5,362 bases of DNA. Origin: JBGYPP01 sp041838515. GTDB lineage: Bacteria; Bacillota; Clostridia; Lachnospirales; Lachnospiraceae. The notes beneath the pieces are model-generated. The model ran no database searches. It was not told the origin of the DNA and saw nothing but the letters and a program-made list of their open reading frames with translations. This document shows positions 1 to 5,076 of the stretch, piece by piece. The stretch is taken from contig JBGYPP010000041.1 of assembly GCA_041838515.1 (NCBI GenBank), positions 1-5,362 on the forward strand, read 5' to 3'. Every line of letters begins with the position of its first letter. The stretch's first letter is position 1. Both the position numbers and the translations under genes were made by a program.

Positions 1-161
1 CGGAAATCACAGCCCTGGGGCAAGGCCCCATCCGGCTCCGGCACAGCCCCTTGCCCCGCCAACTCCCAGGCCGGCTTTTGCCGGAAATCACAGCCCTGGG
101 GCAAGGCCCCATCCGGCTCCGGCACAGCCCCTTGCCCCGCCAACTCCCAGGCCGGCTTTTG
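1..161. repeat. 81-bp direct tandem repeat, about two copies, truncated by the left edge
   Basis: Bases 1-80 and 82-161 are identical at every position, with base 81 as the joint, so the period is 81 bp. The array probably continues to the left of the window; on the right it ends sharply at 161, eight bases inside the ATG at 170-168. The period is a multiple of three, so copy-number change would keep the reading frame of the minus-strand ORF. The unit is rich in inverted repeats: TGGGGC-AAG-GCCCCA at 16-30 and 97-111; a 9-bp pair GGGGCAAGG / CCTTGCCCC at 17-25 with 49-57 and again at 98-106 with 130-138; and CCGGC-TTTT-GCCGG at 71-84, which spans the joint between copies. Perfect identity points to recent duplication or active homogenisation. 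No spacers separate the copies, so this is not a CRISPR array. Confidence 0.95.
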
Positions 162-170
162 TAAATTCAT
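1..170 (-). CDS. Start of a further operon ORF with in-frame 27-residue tandem repeats (partial, runs off left edge)
   Basis: Seen: an ATG (minus strand, 170-168) follows GGAGGAG (181-175) with four bases between them, about 31 bp after the stop of the cbiJ-cbiE-cbiT fusion. The frame stays open to the window edge, giving 56 complete codons. The protein starts MNL and then enters a 27-residue repeat that begins QKPAWELAGQG, continues AVPEPDGALPQ and ends GCDFR. The second copy is cut by the edge just before its final Arg. The unit is rich in Pro, Gly and Ala and has one Cys and one Trp; no signal peptide or membrane segment is visible. I do not recognise the family. Position and ribosome binding site suggest the next operon gene, possibly another cobalamin enzyme with a repetitive N-terminal extension. 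Caution: the repeat lacks stops in two minus-strand frames and on the plus strand, so openness alone proves little. The ribosome binding site and operon spacing are the real support. An intergenic repeat or a repeated short peptide precursor remain possible. Confidence 0.55.
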   Translation of the reverse strand, partial: MNLQKPAWELAGQGAVPEPDGALPQGCDFRQKPAWELAGQGAVPEPDGALPQGCDF

Positions 171-174
171 ATTT

Positions 175-181
175 CTCCTCC
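175..181 (-). promoter_or_regulatory. Ribosome binding site GGAGGAG for the ORF starting at 170
   Basis: Reading the minus strand, GGAGGAG is followed by AAAT and then ATG. This is a near-ideal Shine-Dalgarno match and spacing. It is the main reason to treat the leftmost ORF as translated and not as an accidental open frame through a repeat. Confidence 0.7.
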
Positions 182-201
182 GGTATATGCCCAGACCCTG
201 C

Positions 202-2244
202 CTATTCTATGCCCCCGGGGGCGAACAGGGCCAAAACTACAGGATTTTCGCCATAGAGCATACCATATTTGCCCACCCTCCGCAAACGGGAGGCCTGTAT
301 CTGGCATATCTCTACCTGGGAAGGTGCGAATTCTCCGGCCAGTTGGTTGATTTCGCCTATGGTTTCCAGGCTGATTGCCGTCACCGCCACCCTGGCCAGA
401 GGATTTTTCTCCCAAACAGAATGACATATTTCTAACAAATATCCGCCGCTGCCACCTACAAATACATGGCTGGGAGTAGGCAGCCCCTCCATGGCCTGGG
501 GCGCCAGGCCTTCCACTATGCGCACATTCTCCAGACCCAGCGCCCTGCGGTTTTCCTCCATCAGCGCCAGGGCCTCCGGCTTCCTCTCCAAGCTGTAGAC
601 TTCTATGGAGGCATCCAGCCGGGCCGCCTCCAGCGCCACTGATCCCGTGCCTCCTCCTATGTCATAAAAAACAGATCCTGGCCACAGCCCCAATTTGCAC
701 AGGGCCAGATGCCTTATCTCCTCCTTGGTCATGGGCGCCTTTCCCCGCTGGAAATCCCCATCCCGCAAGGCCGGGGAGAGTATGCGTCTTTTTGGACTGG
801 AGTTTTGCACAAAGGCGCAGTACAGGCCTGGGGCATCCAGGGCCATACACTCCTGAGGGCTGGCATACCATACCCTCTCCCCCGGCTGGCCCAGCGCATA
901 ACCCATCCATATGCCCAGTTCCCCGCCCAGGGCGAGGCAGAACTCTCCCAAGGCCCTCGCATCCTCCAATCCGTCCAACAAAAAGAAACTCAGGGACTGG
1001 CATGCGATATCCTGGGCCACTGCCGCCCTGTTGCCCTCCACGCCCCCCCGGCCATGGAGGCTGCGTATGCCCGCCCCCTGCCAGCAAAGGCCTGCCGCCG
1101 CCGCCAGATAAGCCATGGAAGATATGCCGGGGTACAGCCTGGCCCGATAGCCAGGCCGGCCCGACACCGCCCTGGCCAACACTCCGCCGCCGGAGTAAAA
1201 GCCCACATCCCCAGAGTATATGGCCGCCGCCCGCACCCTGCCCCCCGGGCCGGCCTGACGCCGCCTCTCCTCCAGGGCATCCAGCACGGCTTCCGGTTGA
1301 TATATGCCATATTTGGGGCAGGCGCAATCCAATCTCTCCAACAAACTGGGGGCGCCAAACACACAATCTGCCTCCTCCAACGCCCGGCCGGAGGCTGGAG
1401 GCAGCCATTCCCTGCCCCCGGGCCCCAGGCCCAAAATATGCAAATCTACTTGGGCCGGCTGCAGTTCCAAGTGCAAATGCCTCTCCAGGGCCGGCCAAGC
1501 CTCCTCCAGATAAAAAGGTTCCGGCTGGCGGCCACAGCCCTCTGCAGCCTCATCCGGCCGGCCTATGACCACCAGCGCTATGCCCGCCTCTGCGGCGGCC
1601 TGGCACTTTTGGCCAAAACCCCCGGCCTCCCCTCCATCCTTAGTCACCATGACGGATATTTTCCATTGGGAGATCAGCGCGAGATTCATCTCCAGGGTAA
1701 AGGGCCCCTGCATGGCAAAAATCTGCCTCCCCTCCAATCCCGCCTGACGGCACAGCTCCAGGCTCTCCGCCGCCGGCAGTACCCGGGCATAGATCCGGGG
1801 CAACAGACCGGGAGTACTGGCAAAGACAGACAGCTCCTTGCTGCCCGTGGTCAACAGGATATTCCCCTCTAGACCTTGCAATATCCTGGCCGCCTCTCGG
1901 GCATCGGCTCCGTGGTATACAGCCGCCCCCCCGGCCCGCCCCTCCCTCCTGCGCAGCCGCAAAAAGGGCAGATCCAAGCCCTCCATGGCCAGGCGCAGCT
2001 GCCTGGACACCTGTTCGGCATAGGGATGGGTAGCATCCACCACTGCGGCATAGCCACTCTGCGCCAGCTCCCGCATCTGGACACTGTCCATACGGCCCTG
2101 CCGCACCTCCAGCCCCTCCATTTCCGGCAATACCTCACGGCCGTAATCTGTGGCCACGCACAGGCATACCCTCAGGCCGCCTCCCAGCCAGGTCTGGGCT
2201 AAGATCCGCCCCTCGCTGGTCCCGCCAAAGATTAAGATTTCCAT
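202..2244 (-). CDS. cbiJ-cbiE-cbiT: Three-domain fusion: cobalt-precorrin-6A reductase (CbiJ/CobK), cobalt-precorrin-7 C5-methyltransferase (CbiE) and cobalt-precorrin-6B C15-methyltransferase (CbiT)
   Basis: A 680-residue cytoplasmic protein that would carry out three consecutive corrin-ring steps. Residues 1 to about 258 are CbiJ/CobK, the NAD(P)H-dependent reductase of 6A to 6B: GGTSEGRIL (7-15), DATHPYAEQVS (70-80), LTTGSKEL (131-138), QGPFTLEMN (179-187), VTKDGGEAGGFGQK (200-213). Residues about 266-485 are CbiE, a class III SAM methyltransferase acting at C5: HILGLGPGG (269-277), YSGDVGFYSGG (343-353), YPGISSMAYLA (371-381), LHGRG (396-400). Residues about 490-680 are CbiT, a Rossmann methyltransferase acting at C15 with decarboxylation at ring C: GKAPMTKEE (501-509), SAM loop DIGGGTGS (528-535), VFVGGSGG (594-601). 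Each part has roughly the normal length of the stand-alone enzyme, so nothing looks truncated. CbiE-CbiT fusion (CobL type) is well known; CbiJ joined in front is less usual. The ATG at 2244 follows AGGGGG by five bases and overlaps the end of cbiH by 13 bp. Domain order is J-E-T, whereas the reaction order is J-T-E. Confidence 0.96.
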   Translation of the reverse strand: MEILIFGGTSEGRILAQTWLGGGLRVCLCVATDYGREVLPEMEGLEVRQGRMDSVQMRELAQSGYAAVVDATHPYAEQVSRQLRLAMEGLDLPFLRLRRREGRAGGAAVYHGADAREAARILQGLEGNILLTTGSKELSVFASTPGLLPRIYARVLPAAESLELCRQAGLEGRQIFAMQGPFTLEMNLALISQWKISVMVTKDGGEAGGFGQKCQAAAEAGIALVVIGRPDEAAEGCGRQPEPFYLEEAWPALERHLHLELQPAQVDLHILGLGPGGREWLPPASGRALEEADCVFGAPSLLERLDCACPKYGIYQPEAVLDALEERRRQAGPGGRVRAAAIYSGDVGFYSGGGVLARAVSGRPGYRARLYPGISSMAYLAAAAGLCWQGAGIRSLHGRGGVEGNRAAVAQDIACQSLSFFLLDGLEDARALGEFCLALGGELGIWMGYALGQPGERVWYASPQECMALDAPGLYCAFVQNSSPKRRILSPALRDGDFQRGKAPMTKEEIRHLALCKLGLWPGSVFYDIGGGTGSVALEAARLDASIEVYSLERKPEALALMEENRRALGLENVRIVEGLAPQAMEGLPTPSHVFVGGSGGYLLEICHSVWEKNPLARVAVTAISLETIGEINQLAGEFAPSQVEICQIQASRLRRVGKYGMLYGENPVVLALFAPGGIE

Positions 2245-2996
2245 TGATACCCCCTGGGCGTGACCAGATGTCCGTCAATGATACGGCTCTGGCTATTGCC
2301 CACAAAGACAGTTGTAAACATATCCGCCTCCAAGCCGGCCAGCTCCGCCAGCGTACAACACCCAGCCTCCTGGCCCTGCCTGCCCACCTGCCGCACATAT
2401 CCTGACGGCCGACTGGGCGGGAGGCCGGCATCCAACAAGATCTCCACGGCCCGGGCCAAAAATCCCGACCTCCGCTTGCTGGCCGGATTGTACAGCACCA
2501 GGCAAAAATCTCCGGCAGCTGCGGCCCGTAGCCGCCTCTCTATCCATTCCCAGGGGGTGAGATAATCACTCAGACTGACCACGGCGAAATCGTGGTTGAT
2601 GGGCGCGCCTAGCAAGGCTCCGCCGCTGGAGGCCACGGTAATGCCCGGAATGACCACTATATCCAGATATCCCTCCTCCTCACCTATCTCCCACATCAGA
2701 GAGGCCATGCCATAGATGCCCGCATCCCCGCTGCTGACCATAGCCACGGCATACCCCTCCCGGGCTTTGGAAAAGCACAGACGGCAGCGCTCCGCCTCCC
2801 TGGTCATGGGCGTGGAGAGAAACTGTTTGTGCCCAAACTCCTCACGCAACAAATCCAGATACACAGGATATCCCACTATCACATCCACCGACTCCAGGGC
2901 CTGCCTGGCCTCCTGGCTCAGGCCCTGGGCATGGCCCGGACCTATGCCCACCACGTATATAGTCTGGTTTTTGTCTTTATTTTCTGTTATTTTCAT
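2232..2996 (-). CDS. cbiH: Cobalt-precorrin-3 C17-methyltransferase (CbiH/CobJ family), ring contraction enzyme
   Basis: A 254-residue cytoplasmic class III SAM methyltransferase. It methylates C17 and drives contraction of the macrocycle, giving cobalt-precorrin-4, the substrate of the CbiF encoded upstream. Visible motifs: YVVGIGPG (14-21), the N-terminal SAM-site loop; IVGYPVYLDLL (40-50); SSGDAGIYGMA (88-98); IPGITVASS (116-124) followed by GAPINHDF (130-137) and SLSDYLTPW (141-149), which are characteristic of CbiH/CobJ; LYNPASKRR (168-176); and the C-terminal TTVFVGNS (228-235). Length is normal for a single-domain CbiH. Start choice: ATG at 2996 lies seven bases after GGGAAAGGGG (3013-3004). 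An in-frame ATG at 3002 almost touches that site, and a TTG at 3020 lies upstream of it, so both fit less well. The gene overlaps the end of cbiG by 20 bp and the start of the fusion by 13 bp. No CobG-like monooxygenase is seen, which favours the cobalt (anaerobic) substrate over precorrin-3B. Confidence 0.96.
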   Translation of the reverse strand: MKITENKDKNQTIYVVGIGPGHAQGLSQEARQALESVDVIVGYPVYLDLLREEFGHKQFLSTPMTREAERCRLCFSKAREGYAVAMVSSGDAGIYGMASLMWEIGEEEGYLDIVVIPGITVASSGGALLGAPINHDFAVVSLSDYLTPWEWIERRLRAAAAGDFCLVLYNPASKRRSGFLARAVEILLDAGLPPSRPSGYVRQVGRQGQEAGCCTLAELAGLEADMFTTVFVGNSQSRIIDGHLVTPRGYQWKS

Positions 2997-4113
2997 GTCC
3001 ATACCCCTTTCCCAGCGCAAAATCCCACTTCCGGCTGCCCCGGGCCAGGGAGAGTGTCATGCCCTCCCCCCGCGCCTTATCCACCATTAAACGGCCTCCG
3101 GCAAAGGCAGCGCCTACACGGTCGGCCTCCTTTCCGGCCAAACCAGCCCGGGATAGGCCCAACAGCGCCGCCCGGCTGCACACATTGTCCACGCCCATCT
3201 GGGAGAGGACAAAGTCCGATGTGGCAAAATTTCCCTCTACATCCGCCAACTCCTCCGGCGCAAAGGTCCAAAATGGCCAGCGCCATTTGGCGGCCAGGGC
3301 CAGCAGCCCCGCCTCCCGGGCCTTGCGGTCTATGGAGCAAAGCGCCGCCACCTCCCCAGGATCTACGCCCGCACCGGCCAACTGCTCCAGAGCAAAGGCC
3401 TCCAGAGCCTCCAGGGATTTTCCAAGGCGGCATCCCATGCCCAATACATAGCTGCGGCTGCGCAGCCCCAGCCGGCCCAAAGCCAATTCCTCCTCCTTGC
3501 CGGAGATGACCACATCCACAGGACCCCGGGGGGGATAGGCCTGGGCATATAAGCCCTGGGGCAGCTCCGCCCCCTCCAGCCCGGGAGCGGATATGCCCAC
3601 CCTCCCTCCGGCCAGCAGGGCGGAGGATATCAGTAATATGCCCTGCCTGTCCACTATCTCCAGCCCATGGGCCAGGGCAAAGAGGTCTATGGCAAACTCT
3701 CCCTCCACATCCGTAGCCGTAGTAATCACCGCCGCCGCCCCCAGCAATTTTTCTATGCGCCAGGCCCAGGCATTGGCACCTCCCACATGGCCGGAGAGCA
3801 GGGGAATGACATAACGCCCTGCCGTGTCCATACAAAGAACAGGCGCATCCGCCAATTTATCCCGGACAAAGGGCGCTATGGCCCTTACACATATGCCGGC
3901 CGCACCTATAAACAGCAACGCCCGGCCCTGGGCAAAGGCCTGCCCGGCAAAGGCTTCCACCCCCTCTTTCCAGCAGATAGCCTCTCCCCAGGACTGGGGG
4001 GAATAATGTGCTGATTTTACATACAATTCAGCCTCTCCCGGAGCCAGAGTCCGGAACAGACGGCGGCCCAGGGCCAGACCTTTTTGGGTAAAGGCCAGAA
4101 TATTAATTCCCAT
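2977..4113 (-). CDS. cbiG: Cobalt-precorrin-5A hydrolase (CbiG)
   Basis: A 378-residue cytoplasmic enzyme that opens the delta-lactone of cobalt-precorrin-5A and releases the two-carbon fragment as acetaldehyde, giving 5B. It marks the anaerobic cobalamin route. The N-terminal CbiG domain shows GAAGICVRAIAP (70-81) and PLLSGHVGGAN (104-114), followed by TTATD (131-135). The middle region (about 140-215) is less conserved. The C-terminal domain shows GMGCRLGKS (225-233), CSIDRKAREAG (259-269), SDFVLSQMGVDNVCSRAALL (299-318) and a closing KARGEGMTLSLA (346-357). All three family regions are present and the length is typical. An upstream in-frame start at 4170 would add 19 residues (MAVPAFIIRD...) that lie inside the cbiF reading region and do not resemble CbiG. 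The ATG at 4113 has AGAGAGG six bases upstream and begins MGINILAFTQKG, as expected for the family, so I chose it. It overlaps the cbiF stop by 11 bp. Confidence 0.97.
   Translation of the reverse strand: MGINILAFTQKGLALGRRLFRTLAPGEAELYVKSAHYSPQSWGEAICWKEGVEAFAGQAFAQGRALLFIGAAGICVRAIAPFVRDKLADAPVLCMDTAGRYVIPLLSGHVGGANAWAWRIEKLLGAAAVITTATDVEGEFAIDLFALAHGLEIVDRQGILLISSALLAGGRVGISAPGLEGAELPQGLYAQAYPPRGPVDVVISGKEEELALGRLGLRSRSYVLGMGCRLGKSLEALEAFALEQLAGAGVDPGEVAALCSIDRKAREAGLLALAAKWRWPFWTFAPEELADVEGNFATSDFVLSQMGVDNVCSRAALLGLSRAGLAGKEADRVGAAFAGGRLMVDKARGEGMTLSLARGSRKWDFALGKGYGHENNRK
3004..3013 (-). promoter_or_regulatory. Ribosome binding site deciding the cbiH start
   Basis: On the minus strand GGGAAAGGGG lies inside the 3' end of cbiG. 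It is seven bases from the ATG at 2996 but only one base from the in-frame ATG at 3002. The spacing favours 2996. Both starts are in the same frame, so the difference is two residues. Confidence 0.5.
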
Positions 4114-4921
4114 GGTCTGCCTCTCTATACTCGGTGGCAAATCCCGGATGATAAAGGCAGGAACGGCCATAACCCTTTTCCCGAGCCAGGGCTTCTATGG
4201 ACATGTGCCCCTCCCCCATTCCGGCATCCAGGCTCCTCAACACCTCTCCCACCAAGACCAGCGCCGTCTTGCTGATGCCCTCCCTGGCGGCCAGAGATGC
4301 CAATTCTCCCAAGGTACAGCGGAAGTTCCTCTCCTCCGGCCAGGTAGCCTTATAGCAGAGGGCCACCGGAGTGTCAGATCCATATCCCCCCTCCAGCAGG
4401 GCCTGCTGTAGAGCTTCCATATGTCCTGCGCTCAGGTATATGGCCATGGAGGCGCCATGGGCCGCCAGGGAGCGCATGGACTCCGAGGCCGGCACCGGGG
4501 TGCGTCCCTCCAGCCGGGTGATAATCAGGGTCTGGCTCACCTGAGGCAGGGTGTATTCCAAGTGCAGGGAGGCCGCTGCGCCAAAGGCTGCGCTGACGCC
4601 GGGACAGCAATCATAAGCTATGCCCCTGGCCTCCAGCATATCCATCTGCTCCCGCACCGCCCCATAGAGGCTGGGATCACCAGTGTGGAGCCGCACGCAC
4701 TCCAAGCCCGCAGCCGCGCCCTCCTCCAGGACCGAAATAACGGCCTCCAGAGTCATCCGCGCGCTGTTGTATATGCCGGCCCCCGGCTTGGCATAAGAGA
4801 GCAGCTGGGGGTTGACCAGGGATCCGGCATAGACAATGATATCCGCCGCCTCCAGCAGGGCCTTACCCCGCACAGTAATCAAATCCGCAGCCCCCGGACC
4901 GGCGCCCACAAAATGTACCAT
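4103..4921 (-). CDS. cbiF: Cobalt-precorrin-4 C11-methyltransferase (CbiF/CobM family)
   Basis: A 272-residue cytoplasmic class III SAM methyltransferase that methylates C11 of cobalt-precorrin-4 to give cobalt-precorrin-5A, the substrate of the CbiG encoded next. Motifs in order: VGAGPGAADLITVRG (5-19), the N-terminal SAM-binding loop; YAGSLV (31-36), diagnostic of CbiF/CobM; HTGDPSLYGA (79-88); CPGVSAAFGAAA (106-117); LPQVSQTLIITR (125-136) with EGRTP (138-142); and KATWPEE (191-197). The last 20 or so residues, including LYHPGFATEYR (256-266), match the tail often seen on Firmicute CbiF proteins. Length is close to, or slightly above, the usual 250-260 residues. The ATG at 4921 follows AGGAGG by ten bases. 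This is the first gene of the visible cluster, preceded by 441 bases without a convincing gene. The anaerobic assignment rests on the adjacent cbiG. Confidence 0.97.
   Translation of the reverse strand: MVHFVGAGPGAADLITVRGKALLEAADIIVYAGSLVNPQLLSYAKPGAGIYNSARMTLEAVISVLEEGAAAGLECVRLHTGDPSLYGAVREQMDMLEARGIAYDCCPGVSAAFGAAASLHLEYTLPQVSQTLIITRLEGRTPVPASESMRSLAAHGASMAIYLSAGHMEALQQALLEGGYGSDTPVALCYKATWPEERNFRCTLGELASLAAREGISKTALVLVGEVLRSLDAGMGEGHMSIEALAREKGYGRSCLYHPGFATEYREADHGN
4120..4126 (-). promoter_or_regulatory. Ribosome binding site deciding the cbiG start
   Basis: AGAGAGG on the minus strand, six bases before the ATG at 4113 and inside the last codons of cbiF. It supports 4113 over the upstream in-frame start at 4170, and it implies that ribosomes finishing cbiF can reinitiate on cbiG. 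Confidence 0.6.
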
Positions 4922-4931
4922 AGCCCAATTT

Positions 4932-4945
4932 CCTCCTACCTCCCC
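4932..4945 (-). promoter_or_regulatory. cbiF: Ribosome binding region of cbiF with two stacked purine-rich sites
   Basis: The minus strand reads GGGGAGGTAGGAGG and then AAATTGGGCT before the ATG at 4921. The nearer AGGAGG (4937-4932) is ten bases from the start and is the likely Shine-Dalgarno. The farther GGGGAGG (4945-4939) partly overlaps the GC-rich hairpin at 4943-4963. Confidence 0.65.
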
Positions 4946-4963
4946 GGGAATACTGCACCCGGG
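4943..4963. promoter_or_regulatory. GC-rich stem-loop in the cbiF leader
   Basis: CCCGGG (4943-4948), a nine-base loop, then CCCGGG (4958-4963) form a perfect six-pair GC stem on either strand. In the cbiF transcript the stem ends five bases before the AGGAGG, so it could influence ribosome access or mRNA stability. On the plus strand it is followed by a T-rich but interrupted tract (TCCTTTCTTATT), which makes at best a weak terminator; no plus-strand gene feeds into it. The role is inferred. Confidence 0.4.
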
Positions 4964-4964
4964 T

Positions 4965-5031
4965 CCTTTCTTATTATCTGTTTTTATTTATTATTATCTG
5001 TGTTTTTAAGAAATAATAATATAGTCTGACT
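4965..5031 (-). promoter_or_regulatory. AT-rich tract with duplicated 11-mer upstream of cbiF; candidate promoter/operator region
   Basis: This is the only strongly AT-rich stretch in a GC-rich window, and it lies 45-110 bases upstream of the first visible gene. TTATTATCTGT occurs at 4971-4981 and again at 4991-5001, exactly 20 bp apart (about two helical turns). On the minus strand each copy contains GATAAT, which resembles a -10 box. TATTATTAT (4989-4997) and ATAATAATA (5013-5021) also form an inverted repeat. I found no convincing -35 box at 16-18 bp from either -10 candidate, so a precise promoter is not claimed. Confidence 0.35.
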
Positions 5032-5076
5032 ATTCCCTCTATTCCCTCTATGCCCTCTATGCCCTCTATTCCCCCC
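5032..5076. repeat. 9-bp minisatellite, five units
   Basis: Consecutive nonamers ATTCCCTCT, ATTCCCTCT, ATGCCCTCT, ATGCCCTCT and ATTCCCCCC directly join the AT-rich tract to the 117-bp array. Units differ only at the third base, apart from the degenerate last one. On the minus strand the transcript would read as a purine-rich run (GAGGGAATA or GAGGGCATA units). The array looks prone to slippage and copy-number variation. Confidence 0.92.

Noticed and set aside
635..641. GCCACTG, resembling the core of a cobalamin riboswitch B12 box (also at 1016-1022)
   Set aside because: Both lie on the plus strand inside the fusion coding region, with no surrounding riboswitch helices and no plus-strand gene to control.
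709..1872. Long plus-strand open frame of 387 codons opposite the fusion gene
   Set aside because: It lies wholly antisense to the strongly conserved CbiJ-CbiE-CbiT coding frame, its translation is Pro/Gln/Arg-rich with no recognisable motif, and it is explained by GC-rich codon structure.
2829..3509. Plus-strand open frame of 226 codons across cbiH and cbiG
   Set aside because: The translation is dominated by Pro and shows no domain. It is antisense to two well-supported genes.
4114..4170. Longer cbiG start adding 19 residues
   Set aside because: The extension lies inside the cbiF reading region, does not resemble CbiG N-termini, and the ATG at 4113 has a well-placed AGAGAGG.
4943..4975. 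Rho-independent terminator on the plus strand
   Set aside because: The stem is only six pairs, the following tract is interrupted by C and A bases, and no plus-strand gene lies upstream. It is better placed as a leader hairpin of cbiF.
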